Shown: positions 9,646-20,240 of the stretch, piece after piece
Layout: every line of letters starts with the position of its first letter
Numbering within the stretch: position 1 is the first letter of the stretch
From: Branchiostoma floridae
Lineage: Eukaryota > Chordata > Leptocardii > Amphioxiformes > Branchiostomatidae
DNA: 33,440 nt
NCBI RefSeq assembly: GCF_000003815.2
Contig: NW_023365798.1
Span: 9,365-42,804 of the forward strand
Direction: 5' to 3'
Made by a program: the position numbers and the translations under genes
Notes under the pieces: model-generated
Database searches by the model: none
What the model saw: only the letters and a program-made list of their open reading frames with translations
What the model was told of the DNA's origin: nothing

Positions 9646-11882
9646 AACACATACCTTTGCCAAATAAACCAGGTTTGTTATGCAGAATGATGTCTGTAGA
9701 CAAATGCGTTACTCATTTCATTTTATCTTATAACAAGACAGACCTGCAGAAAGTAGATTTCCCTAACATTGCTTGGCACAGTACAATGATTATTGCCCTT
9801 TCAGAATTAAATTATAATAACCACTGAGAGAATCAATATACTATACAGGACTGTTTCAGAACTGCAATCTTCCACATTGAATAAGATAAACAAAATAATG
9901 CAACTCAACTCTAACCTAAGGGGCTCCTTATCGAACTTGACCTTCGTTTCCCCGACCCATACCTACCTACCAAATATCATCAGGATCCATCCAAGGCTTC
10001 TCCAGTTATGCTGTTAACACACACACACACACACAGAGACACACAAACACACCCAAAACATAACCTTAACCCTCCTGACAAAGGTAAAAATGCCTGCTAT
10101 CCCCAGGAACAAGTTGCTAGGGGCCCTAACATATGTCACTTCTTCCTATTAAGCACAACACCTATTTAACTTTTAAAAATCAGGACCATACATGTTCCTG
10201 ACTATTCGTTCAAGTCTCCGACCCCTAACCAACTCAAAGCTCAAAAGATATAGCACAAAGTATCTCTATAGAAGCTAGGCATCTAAGTAGATCATATTAC
10301 ATGACACAGATTATACAACAATGTTTAAGAACTGGAATCTTCCAAATCTAATGAGGAAAACAATTACAACTCTAAACTACACTGTACTGTAATGTACAGA
10401 ACTACCCGGAATAGGAGTAGTAGGAGCGGTGAATTTGGTGAATAGGAGTAGGAGGAGCGGCTCTGTATTTTTTTCGACTACTAGGCCACACCACCGTGAC
10501 ACCAATTTAATTTCTTGGTTCACGGATTCGCTCGCTCCTATTTTTTGGAAAAAAAAATAAAAATAAAAATTACCACTCAGCAAATTTTCACCATTAATGA
10601 AGCCATTCACCAACTTTCTGGTGTAGCAAACATAAAAACTGACACTACTTTTGTAATTTTCAATGAACAGGTGCTGTTACTGTACAGTAATGTTTTTGTA
10701 CTTTTTTCAAGCTGAAAACTTTTTATTCTTTATGTTTTGGATTAGCCCTTACCTTTACCCCAACCATTTTACAAGTTTTATTTTTATTTTTATTTCACCC
10801 TCTCGCTCCATATTTTTTATGAAAAAATATGTGAACCAAGAAATTAAATTGGTGTGGCCCTAGTATATCTCCGCGACTCGACCTCTGCTTGGAAGTATCA
10901 ATTTACATGTCTCGGCATTCCTCGGTATTCCCCGGGTGGAATCGGGAAACAGACTCGTTTTTATGTGCAGGGGATTCCCCTATGTTGGGGAGGGTTGAAG
11001 CTGTAGTTTGGGAGTTTCTGCCTTGTGTATTTTCCTCAGAATCACAATTTATTGATTGCCAATTATGCTGAAGAACCTAGAAGGGGTTGTGACACCGCTG
11101 AGGAAGAGATTGACGATGTTTCTACCACTGGAAGTTGATGAAAACTTCGGCATTTTGACTGCCATTTGCCGGTCCTGTACCTTGTGGTAGTATTTACAAA
11201 ACTCTGTTTGGTTTCTTCAGGAGTAGGTGGGTGTTTTTGGTGTTTATCATAAAGGACTGAGGGCCATGAGTGTCTGAAATTGTTTTCAAATTATTGATCC
11301 AGCCAAATTTCTGCTTTGTAATTGTTTTTTTCACCTATGGGGGAGGGCAGCATGTTCAGACACTTTGAGGTAGCAAAGTCTGTTTTGGTTTTCCTCCAAG
11401 ATTAACTCATAATTTTGGTGAAATTTTCCTGGTCAAACATTAGGGGAACACTGATAAGGCCCATCTTTTTACAACCGGTCAAGGCTTTAGGTACTATCTT
11501 TGCTAGCAAGAATAAAACAGTTACAGTCACTTACATACATTGTTTTATGTTTTTATTGATTCAGGAAGAATAGCAAGGCATTCTAGCCTAGTTTTCAGTG
11601 ACTTAACGTTAGTTATTTTAGACTTTGTGGGTGATGTTATATACATTTCAAATATTTTTTGAGACTTCAAAGAAAAATTTTTACTGTCCTTTTGTGCAGT
11701 ATTATTCCTTACAAACTAGATACAGTCTTTATCTTGATATATTCATATTCTACAGGTTCTTTAAAAAGCTTTTCAAAAATGTACAGTTTTACCTATCTAG
11801 CATTAATATAAGTATCTGAACATCCCACAAACAGTTCGTAGGTTGGTGCGCTTGAGGATCGACAATTTTAGCTACGATTCCT
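9646..11882. repeat. Left arm of a giant inverted repeat
   Basis: Read on the reverse strand, this segment matches 14995-17266 throughout, with high identity by eye. The outer anchor is CATACCTTTGCCAAATAAAC and the inner anchor is GCGCTTGAGGATCGACAATT. It contains a CA microsatellite (10017-10060), members of dispersed repeat families, and a private 376-bp insertion at 10484-10859. No coding sequence is recognised. Confidence 0.92.
10484..10859. mobile_element. 376-bp MITE inserted in the left arm, 3-bp target duplication
   Basis: The ends are GGCCACACCA...ATTTAATTTCTTGGTTCAC and its reverse complement GTGAACCAAGAAATTAAAT..TGGTGTGGCC. The left TIR carries an extra 11-bp duplication (CCGTGACACCA). 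CTA flanks both sides (10481-10483 and 10860-10862) and occurs once at the empty site in the right arm. A 3-bp duplication would suit a PIF/Harbinger-like origin, which is inference. It has no transposase frame. Confidence 0.85.
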
Positions 11883-12106
11883 GTATGCGCCGAAAATTTT
11901 AGCACGTCCTCTAAGGGACACTGTTTCAACTTTATAAATATGTCCCTGGTCCTGCATAATTATAGAAATATTTATAAAGTGGAACTTGATACTTCTGATA
12001 GTTTCTAGATAATGATAACATTCTACCATTATTTACCACTTGGCAACATTGGAGTGTCTTGACAAAAATAACCTACATTTTCACGGAACTTTTGGACAAA
12101 AATGTC

Positions 12107-12225
12107 TGCTATCCCCAGAAACAAGTCGCTAGGGGACTCCTACATATGTCACATATTCCTACAAACAACACCTATCTAAGTAACACTTAAAATCGTTATC
12201 ATACATGTTCCTCACCATTCCCTTC
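12107..12225 (+). repeat. Dispersed repeat copy 1 in the palindrome centre
   Basis: CTATCCCCAGAAACAAGTCG...CTACATATGTCAC...ACAACACCTATCTAA matches arm sequence at about 10099-10170. Related copies lie at about 12970-13070 and 13395-13500. Confidence 0.6.
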
Positions 12226-12231
12226 CCCAAA

Positions 12232-12835
12232 CTTTGAAACTTTGAAACTTTATTAGAATAACCATTAGCGGTGGACCCTAGGGTCCACCGCTAGTCTTCC
12301 TGGTATTCATTCACAGAGACAATACATTATACAAACATGGTTGGCAACTAGACAAGTCACAAACACATCTAAATCAATAACATATTTACAATATACATAA
12401 TTTAAAATTGACAATCCTGTCGCACAGTGCTTGTAACTACTGGTGGAAGTATTTGTGCAAACCATCCTTAAACACTCTCAGGGATTGTGTGGATTGCATG
12501 ACAATTGGAAGGTTATTCCACACTCTGACAGCCCTGTACATGAAACACTTCATCAGTGCGTTAGTTCTAGGTTTCTCTAACAGAAAAGATTGTTTAGCAG
12601 CAAAACGGGTTCTGTAACTATGCAAGTTGTTGACCGAACGCAGTTGCCTACTGATACAAATAGGTTCGTTTGTGAGTGTTATCCTTTTAAATGTTGTCAT
12701 GGTGTTTATTGACAATCTCGTGTGCACAGGTTTCCACTGTGGCTTCGACTGAAACAGACGAGTTCTACCAAGCTCAAAAAATATGGCACGCGCTCTGTCT
12801 ATAAAGGTTACACATCTAAGTAGAAGACATAACAT
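12232..12835 (-). pseudogene. Truncated LINE 3' end, copy 1 (RT C-terminal tail plus 3' UTR)
   Basis: The minus-strand frame (12437-12835) ends with HSYRTRFAAKQSFLLEKPRT, NALMKCFMYRAVRVWNNLP and ...SLRVFKDGLHKYF. The pattern R(T/Y)R...P(R)TN...K..F.YRA...WN.LP...S...FK..L..Y is the familiar C-terminus of CR1/L2-type LINE reverse transcriptases. Its UTR contains a 28-bp palindrome and ends in a GAAACTTT tandem tail (plus strand 12232-12251), as expected for elements that end in microsatellites. The catalytic domain is absent. A second copy of the family lies at 13640-14020. Confidence 0.75.
12266..12293. repeat. Perfect 28-bp palindrome in the LINE 3' UTR
   Basis: The left half TAGCGGTGGACCCT is exactly complementary to the right half with no loop. 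The related LINE copy near 13712-13754 keeps the borders CCATTAGC and GCTAGTCTTCCTG but has a different, non-palindromic interior. Confidence 0.85.
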
Positions 12836-12969
12836 GACAGAGTAAATACAAAACCTGGACGAATTCTTCTCCTTTCAGAGTCATACCTTTCAAATAGCAT
12901 ATACTATCGTTTATCACTGATATTCTGTCGTAAACAAGTGAAACTAATGTCCATACATACAAGACTGTC

Positions 12970-13070
12970 CCCAACCCCTACCAAGCTCAAAAAATATGGC
13001 ACGGCCTCTGTCTATAAAGGTTACACATCTTCCTACAAACAACACCTTTCTAACACTTAAAATCGTTATC
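12970..13070 (+). repeat. Dispersed repeat copy 2
   Basis: CCTACCAAGCTCAAAAAATA...CTATAAAGGTTACACATCT repeats 12763-12813 almost exactly, then continues with CAACACCT..CTAACACTTAAAATCG as in 12165-12195. It appears to be a rearranged fusion of two repeat pieces. Confidence 0.6.
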
Positions 13071-13394
13071 ATATATTCAATCTTACCTGTCAGTTAGGTC
13101 ATCAAAGTTGCTTGCAGACCGACAAGACCTCCAAGTTAATCTCTGCTCCACCAGTATCCACAATTAGCAATTCTGGCAAACGTAAAAATCCCTGTCTTCA
13201 AATATGTCCTGCCCCACAACAAACTTCATTGACTCAATCCTTAGAGATCAGCAGCTGCTACCTCACCTTAGGTCACCACCTTTCACCTCAACATTGGATC
13301 AAGTAACGCGTCAACTGTGCTGTGCACTCTCACTGATGGAATCAACCAATTTGAAACCAGGCTGGGGGGGTTGTAATGCTTCAGAAGTTTTCGA

Positions 13395-13505
13395 CAAGAA
13401 TGCCCCGGCTATCCCTAAACTAGCCGCTAGGGGACCCAAACTTATGTCACCAACTCCTGAGCACAACAGCTATCTAACACCCAAAACTCGTGGCCATACC
13501 ATGTT
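13395..13505 (+). repeat. Dispersed repeat copy 3
   Basis: GGCTATCCCTAAACTAGCCG, then CTAGGGGACCC...TTATGTCAC...ACAACAGCTATCTAACACCC, is a more diverged member of the same family; it runs to the gap at 13528. Confidence 0.5.
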
Positions 13506-13527
13506 CTGAAGATGGAAAAACACACCC

Positions 13528-13627
13528 NNNNNNNNNNNNNNNNNNNNNNNNNNNNNNNNNNNNNNNNNNNNNNNNNNNNNNNNNNNNNNNNNNNNNNNNN
13601 NNNNNNNNNNNNNNNNNNNNNNNNNNN
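13528..13627. other. Assembly gap (100 N, size probably arbitrary)
   Basis: Exactly 100 N, the usual placeholder for a join of unknown length. Confidence 1.
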
Positions 13628-13639
13628 AGCTCTTTTTGG

Positions 13640-14020
13640 AGGCAGATAGCTTTCAATGTAAAAAAAAATGGTGAAGGTTTTGATACCCTAGGCTTTGAGG
13701 CTTTATTTTCGTCCATTAGCAGAGAGATACAAACATATTTCACTGCTAGTCTTCCTGAACTGAACTTACACATACAAATACAATTATATACAGTGCAAAA
13801 CAATCAGTACATTCAATTATTTACAATGAAAGTCGTTCCATGTGGATATGGCTCTGTATGTAAAAGTTCTCTTCATAGCGTTAGTCCTTGGTTTTGGTAG
13901 TCTGTATGATTGATGTGTGGCATAACGTGTCTTGTAACTGTGTTGTTGTGTGACCGGATTCAGGTGGTTGTAGAGAACTGCAGGTTGCTGTGTTGTGACG
14001 ATCCTCTGGAACTGAGACAT
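13640..14020 (-). pseudogene. Truncated LINE 3' end, copy 2
   Basis: The minus-strand frame 13817-14020 reads ...QQHSYKTRYATHQSYRLPKP then RTNAMKRTFTYRAISTWNDF. This aligns directly with copy 1 (HSYRTRFAAKQSFLLEKPRT...FMYRAVRVWNNLP). The frame stops right after WNDFHCK, about 30 residues earlier than copy 1, so it is damaged or a shorter subfamily. The following 3' UTR shares CTGCTAGTCTTCCTG with copy 1. It is 5'-truncated near 14050 by the next gap. Confidence 0.7.
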
Positions 14021-14053
14021 AGTGCGCGCTAGTAACCTTTGTTAAAAGTCTAG

Positions 14054-14228
14054 NNNNNNNNNNNNNNNNNNNNNNNNNNNNNNNNNNNNNNNNNNNNNNN
14101 NNNNNNNNNNNNNNNNNNNNNNNNNNNNNNNNNNNNNNNNNNNNNNNNNNNNNNNNNNNNNNNNNNNNNNNNNNNNNNNNNNNNNNNNNNNNNNNNNNNN
14201 NNNNNNNNNNNNNNNNNNNNNNNNNNNN
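14054..14228. other. Assembly gap (175 N)
   Basis: Run of N inside the centre of the palindrome. Confidence 1.
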
Positions 14229-14357
14229 AAAAGTAAGCCCTATTGTTGCCTCTGTATATTTTTTTGATTCCACTGCTGGGCACTGGTGAATCCTTTCTGG
14301 TGGGCTATTGTTGCATGACAGCCAACCATTCTTTGCAAGGATGTGTGAATTGTTATA

Positions 14358-14480
14358 CAGTGGAAGCCGCTTAATTGCACACCCATTTTGCCAGCGAATT
14401 TCGTGCAATTATCCGGCGTGTGCGATAATGCGGAGTTGGTCATTTGGACCGCATCACCACGGGCGGGGGGCCGAGAGGTG
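14358..14480 (+). mobile_element. Pogo/Tigger-like transposon end (single terminus)
   Basis: The sequence after a TA at 14356-14357 begins CAGTGGAAGCCGCTTAATTG. The CAGT...CGCTTA..TGCA pattern is typical of pogo-type TIRs. It is followed by GCGAATTTCGTGCAATTATC and CGGCGTGTGCG, the kind of subterminal repetition of the TIR words seen in these elements. I did not find the opposite end (expected CAATTAAGCGGCTTCCACTG) in the window, so this is a solo or truncated end. Confidence 0.55.
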
Positions 14481-14994
14481 GTATGGGAGGTAGTACAAAG
14501 CACAGTTTATTTACGTGCCACAGAAGTGCTGTACCTGTTGTGCTCCGGACGTCATATACATGTCTTCACGAAACATCATTCTGCAATGCACTTGAAATCA
14601 AAACTAAAAGTAAGTTACTGTATACGTTATCTAGCTTCCTTATCACGAAACTAAAGCACTGCATGCGCACCGCCGAGGCGAGTGTTATGTCCGTCTGTAG
14701 GCCCCGAGTCGCTGTGTTGTTTCCGACTGGTTGCCAAGAACATAAAACCACTGCATAAGTATTTCCCCGCGACCCTAATTACGTAATTAGACAATGGACA
14801 GATAGAGAACATTTGTTATTGAGTACTGTATGTCAAAGCAAGTTGTCTGCCAAATCGTAATGCCTGCTTTTGACGACCTTTCAAGCGGGCGGGCGTCTCT
14901 TCATGGTGCTGACCCCACAATATCGCTTTCTTTTGATCCCAATAACAATTTCATACATGTTGTCAGTAAAGCGACTTCACAAAGGTCATTATCA

Positions 14995-17266
14995 GAATCC
15001 TAGCTAGAATTGTCGATCCTCAAGCGCACCAACCTACCAACTGTTTGTGGGATGTTCAGATACTTAAAAAATATATTAATGCTAGATAGGTAAAACTATA
15101 CATTTTTGAAAAGCTAAGAACCTGTAGAAAATACTAGAATACCGGTATGAATATATCAAGATAAAGACTGTATCTAGTTTGTAAGGAATAATACTGCACA
15201 AAAGGACAGAAAAAAATTTCTTTGAAGTCTCGAAAAATATTTGAAATGTATATAACATCACCCACAAAGTCTAAAATAACTAAGTCACTGAAAACTAGGC
15301 TAGAATGCCTTGCTATTCTTCCTGAATCAATAAAAACATAAAACAATGTATGAAAGTGTCACTGTAACTGTTTTATTCTTGCTAGCAAAGATAGTACCTA
15401 AAGCCTTTGTAAAAAGATGGGCCTTATCAGTGTTCCCCTAATGTTTGACCAGGAAGATTTCACCAAAATTATGAGTTGGAGGAAAACCAAAACAGACTTT
15501 GCTACCTCAAAGTGTTACATATATGTACATGCTGCCCTCCCCCATAGGCAAAAAAAAACAAAACAAATACAAAGCAGAAATTTGGCTGGATCAATAATTT
15601 GAAAACAATTTCAGACACTCATGGCCCTCAGTCCTTTATGATAAACACCAAAAAACACCCACCTACTCCTTTTTCACAGCAAAGAAAACAAAGGTTTGTA
15701 AATACTACCACATGGTACAGGACCGGCAAATGGCAGTCAAAATGACGAAGTTTTCATCAACTTCCAGTGGTAGAAACATCGTCAATCTCTTCCTCAGTGG
15801 TGTCACAACCCCTTCTAGGTTCTTCAGCGTAATTGGCAATCAATAAATTGTGATTTTAAGGGGAAAAAACAAGGCAGAAACTCCCAAACTACAGCTTCAA
15901 CCCTCCCCAACTTAGGGGAATCCCCTGCACATCAAAACAGGCTGTTTCCCGATTCCACCCGGAGAATACAGAGGAATGCCGAGACACATGTAAATTGATA
16001 CTCTCCAAGCAGAGGTCGAGTCGCGGAGATATACTAGTAGTCGAAAAAAATACAGAGCCGCTCCTCCTACTCCTATTCACCAAATTCACCGCTCCTACTA
16101 CTCCTATTCCGGGTAGTTCTGTACATTACAGTACAGTGTAGTTTAGAGTTGCAATTGTTTTCCTCATTAAATTTGAAAGATTCCATTGTTGTATAATCTG
16201 TGTCATGTAATATGATCTACTTAGATGCCTAGCTTCTATAGACATACTTTGTGCTATATCTTTTGAGCTTAGTTGGTTAACACTTAGGGGTCGGAGACTT
16301 GAACGAATAGTCAGGAACATGTATGGTCCTGATTTTTAAAAGTTGAATAGGTGTTGTGCTTAGGAAGAAGTGACATATGTTAAGGCCCCCTAGCAACTTG
16401 TTCCTGGGGATAGTAGGCATTTTTAACTTTGTCAGGAGGGTTAAGGTTATGTTTTGGGTGTGTTTGTGTGTCTGTGTGTGTGTCTGTGTGTTAACAGCAT
16501 AACTGGAGAAGCCTTGGATGGATCCTGATGATATTTGGTAGGTGGGTATGGGTCGGGATAGCCTGGTTACCAAACCCCAGCCCGATCTCAAGTATCTATC
16601 GTGCAGGGGTCTGGCCGGATGGGATAGGAACTCTTCCCAATTTTGCACCTTATAGTGGGCAAAAAAACCCACCAATAGAACAACACAGGATCAGCAGGAG
16701 GTAATTACACCCCTGCCATGATTGGTTAAAGACCCCCAACTGTACTTTTTGAATCATAACGTAGCTGATTCGCTACTGTGATAGCCTGCTGACCAACTGT
16801 GGTGTGTTGTAGCTGGCTACCTGTGGTGAGAGTGGTCATCAATCCCAGGTTCTCCTCTCACTGATCAACGGGCCTTCGAGAACCTTTCTACAGCCATGTT
16901 GCCAGACCCCAACACGAAAGATATATCTTGAGGTTGGGGTATGGAATCCAGACTAGGGTCGGGAAAACGAAGGTCATGTTTGATAAGGAGCCCCTTAGTT
17001 TAGAGTTGAGTTGCATTTGTTTATCTTATTCAATGTGGAAGATTGCAGTTCTGAAACAGTCCTGTATAGTATATTGATTCTATCAGTGGTTATTGTAATT
17101 TAATGCTGTAGGGGCAATAATCATTGTACTGTGCCAAGCAATGTTAGGGAAATCTACTTTCTGCAGGTCTGTCTTGTTATAAAACAAAATGAAATGAGTA
17201 ACGCATTTGTCTACAGACATCATTCTGCATAACAAACCTGGTTTATTTGGCAAAGGTATGTTTTTT
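14995..17266. repeat. Right arm of the giant inverted repeat
   Basis: Reverse complement of 9646-11882. It has the GT microsatellite counterpart (about 16448-16495), lacks the 10484-10859 insertion (intact site CTACTAGTATATCTCC in complement, about 16030) and carries its own insertion at 16558-16955. Small indels also distinguish the arms, for example around 15670-15690. Confidence 0.92.
16558..16955. mobile_element. 398-bp hAT-like MITE inserted in the right arm, 8-bp target duplication
   Basis: GGGTCGGG flanks the insert (16550-16557 and 16956-16963) and is single in the left arm (reverse complement near 9955). The ends TAGCCTGGTTACCAAACCCC and, in complement, TAGTCTGGATTCCATACCCC form imperfect TIRs that continue with CTCAAG...ATCTTTCGTG-like words. 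An 8-bp duplication and a TAG start point to hAT. No transposase frame is present. Confidence 0.85.
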
Positions 17267-17372
17267 TCTGTGTCCGGCCTGACACAGAAAAAAAATACAA
17301 AATAGAAAGCCCGATAAAAACGACTAAATAAACGTTTAAAAAACAGCCGGAGCCTAATCTCTGCTTGGAGAG
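17267..17372 (-). repeat. Dispersed repeat end, copy A
   Basis: On the minus strand it starts TACTCTCCAAGCAGAGATTA, continues GGCTCCGGCTGTTTTTTAAA and AGTCGTTTTTATCGGGC, and ends in a hairpin formed by TTTCTGTGTC and GACACAGAAA (17271-17293). The first part matches the window end (33384-33440). It abuts the right arm of the inverted repeat on one side and the direct duplication on the other. Confidence 0.65.
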
Positions 17373-18091
17373 TACCCAAATCCCTCATTTTTATGCTTTG
17401 GGTTGACGTTTTGAGGTTTGTCCGCATGGTGACGCTTTTCAATTACATGGCTGTATCAAATGAGTGAACAGCTCCTATGTCATTGACATTGACGTTGACT
17501 GAATATCTCGACCATTGGAACATGCACAGTTACGTTAACAAAGAGTCCGGTACTTGTTTGTACAATCCACACCATTCTGTACGATATCAATGAAGAGATG
17601 TGTCAGATTAGTTACTCAGGACTGCAAATTGTCACTGTTTTCTGATCCAATGTCACATTCGCTCTTTTCTCAGACAAGGTGTATTGTCTCCTTTCGTCCA
17701 TTTTCAAACTCTCATATAACGTTACATAGTGGTTGATTCCTCGTCAGTAGTCACTTGACTCGTCTGGAACTTCTGGCCTCTTTAAGGAGCTGTTTTCTTT
17801 CTTTCAACGGTTAGGCCATATTAACGTTGTATTTCATTCCTAGTATATACCGATGACATTTTTCCACGCATAATGTTTCATCCTCCCTATGCAAATTGCC
17901 CAAAACAAAAAAACTATACATCGTTGCAGCTGCAAAATGAGTAAACATATGCCATAAATTGCAAAAGGTGGTCCCATAGTCAAAGAAGAAGACGTAAAGA
18001 AGAAAAAAAATCTTTTCCTCGGCATACAGTACTCTGTGCCTTCAGTCATTTGTTCTACCTTTCTGACCACTTGGAACTTCCTTCACTATTC
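17373..18091. repeat. Direct duplication, copy 1
   Basis: CAAATCCCTCATTTT..ATGCTTTGGGTTG...ATGTCATTGACATTGACGTT...CAACGGTTAGGCCAT...ACTTCCTTCAC matches 18631-19253 in the same orientation with point differences. Copy 1 holds roughly 100 bp (about 17829-17935) that copy 2 lacks. No gene recognised. Confidence 0.85.
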
Positions 18092-18630
18092 TAATTGAGG
18101 CACGTGAATGCTTGCTGACCTGGTTTCGCGTCGTTAAGAGGCGACACCTAGTGCTGGAGCAGTCCACGTGCTCTCATTAACTACCTGTACATCCTCACCT
18201 CTTGTTATTTTCTTCCACCTACAAGCGCCAAAACGTGTGAATGCCTGATAAAATAAGCTGTTAATTTTCTAATCGGTCCAACATCCGGAAAACTGTGGTA
18301 GCCCGTATCGGAGGTAGCTGGGATGCGGCGAAGACGAAGATGTTGGGTGAGTTTAGGGCGGCCCGCCGAACATTCGCTGATCCAGTCGCGGACAAGAAGA
18401 TTGGTGTAGCATAGGTCAGGCAGTCCCCGCTGCCGGGGATGTGTTGTACGAGAGATGTGAGAGGGTTAACGTTTGGGGAAGTAAGGGTACTAAAACGCCC
18501 GCCCATCCGCCCCTTTTTCCGCTCTCTGCTCGTAGACCGTTCAGTGACCTTTCGGTCGACACTCCGGACTTTTTTGCCCATACCTTAATCTTCTTCCGGA
18601 GTTTCGCCTTGGGTCACTTTGGATAATGTA
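18092..18630. other. GC-richer spacer between the duplicates; unrecognised minus-strand frame
   Basis: A minus-strand frame at 18261-18581 (106 codons, starting MGKKVRSVDRKVTERSTSRE) stands out by composition but resembles no family I know. The neighbouring frame is also partly open, so this may be a decayed mobile-element coding fragment. Two CACGTG words lie at 18101 and 18165. Confidence 0.25.
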
Positions 18631-19253
18631 CCTTCCAAATCCCTCATTTTGTATGCTTTGGGTTGGCGTTTTGAGGCTTGTCCGCATGGTGGCGCTTTTC
18701 AATTACATGGTTGTATCAAATGAGCGGCTCCTATGTCATTGACATTGACGTTGACTGAATATCTCTACCATTGGAACATGCACAGTTATGTTGAAAAAGA
18801 GTCCGGTACTTGTTTGTACAATCCACACCATTCTGTACGATATCAATGAAGAAATATGTCAGATCAGTTACTCAGGACTGCAAATTGTCACTGTTTTTTG
18901 ATCCAATGTCACATTCGCTCTTTTCTCAGACAAGATGTATTGTCTCATTCGTCCATTTTCAAACACTCATATAACGTAACATAGTGGTTGATTCCTCGTC
19001 AGTAGTCACTTGACTGCCCCTACACCGTCTGGAACTTCTGGCCTCTTTAAGGAGCTCTTTTCTTTCTTTCAACGGTTAGGCCATGTTATATTCCATGCAA
19101 TGAGCAAAAATATGCCATAAATTGCCAAATATAGTCCCAAAGTCCAAGAAGAAGACGTGCAGAAAAAAATTTATTCCTCGGTATACAGTACTCCGTGCCA
19201 TCAATCATTTGTCCAACCTTCCTGACCACTTTTTTTAGAACTTCCTTCACCAT
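18631..19253. repeat. Direct duplication, copy 2
   Basis: Second copy of 17373-18091, starting CCAAATCCCTCATTTTGTAT. It has one small insertion relative to copy 1 (GCCCCTACAC near 19016), a shortened middle, and degraded similarity towards 19253. Confidence 0.85.
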
Positions 19254-20113
19254 TTCTTTATATATTTGCACGCTCACGTCAGTTTTGGGGTTCCCAGAGG
19301 ATGCCATTGATATAATCCAATCAACATGGCCTGATCAATCGACCTGTCATCTCCCAGCCCACGTGTCTGACCTGAGCATCACGGACAGGCGTGACCGCTC
19401 TACGTGAAACACGTGTGGCTGACCACTTAGCCTACTAGACATGCATCAGTGACTATGATAACTATTTGACAATGTTTATTTGTAGTTTCCAAGCTGACAT
19501 GTCAGCTGGATGGAAAAAAAGATAAGAATTTGGCCAAATTGGGACAAATAAGTTGGCATGAGATTTCAGACAGTCTTTTGCAGTCTATCAAGCCGACCGG
19601 CCAGTTCACTCAATTAACTAGTACTTAAGCTTTTATTCCTAACTTGGCAAAAGTCCCCTATTACTATATTATTTTCTGCCATGCGGGAGTTATAAAGAGA
19701 GATAAAGACTAGTTTATTTAAGTAGGTTTATCTGTAACACTTGCTCGTTACAATCAGTTTGTATTAATCGATTCGGCACCATAATGGCCTAGGTTTATCC
19801 AGAGAACTGAGAAGAACGTTAATAGTGTTGAATCACGTTTGTTGTTCTTAGACAATTATATCGGCAGACATGCTAAATTCGTACGGAAATGGATACATGT
19901 ACCTTCCGTACTGCAATTCAATGCTAGATAAAATCGTTGAGATAACATCGTACAGCGCTAGATTCCAATCTGAATGAACGGAGAGCACCCCTTGATCCAA
20001 AAGGGGACCCCTATTAAAAGGAGATCAATGGGGTTTCAAGCCCTTTCACCGTTAGGGCGTCAGTGGCTAGCATCCATAGCAGACTCTCTGGACCTTTTTC
20101 CCATTCCCACAGC

Positions 20114-20131
20114 GGGGGGGGGGGGGGGGGG
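20114..20131. repeat. G18 homopolymer
   Basis: 18 consecutive G; the length is prone to sequencing error and can form G-quadruplexes. Confidence 0.9.
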
Positions 20132-20220
20132 ATAAAACAATTTTGCGGGACGTTTCTTTTTATACTGGGTTGCTTCTGCCACCGACCCGCACAAGAAACG
20201 GCCAGCAAAACTGTATTGTC

Positions 20221-20240
20221 AAAAAAAAAAAAAAAAAAAA
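20221..20240. repeat. A20 homopolymer
   Basis: 20 consecutive A, 90 bp from the G18 run. No processed-gene or SINE body could be recognised upstream of it. Confidence 0.9.

Noticed and set aside
13881-14408. 175-codon minus-strand frame across an N gap
   Set aside because: Artificially joined through N; the genuine signal there is the LINE tail in another frame.
18261-18581. 106-codon minus-strand frame in a GC-rich spacer as a gene
   Set aside because: Composition is unusual but no homology, splice sites or start context could be supported; kept only as an unexplained stretch.
18101-19415. Four CACGTG words as a distal enhancer of the DEC-like gene
   Set aside because: They are scattered over 1.3 kb in and around duplicated repeat DNA with no other supporting signal.
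20114-20240. G18 and A20 runs as a retroposed gene or SINE tail
   Set aside because: No recognisable gene or SINE body precedes the A run and no flanking target duplication was seen.
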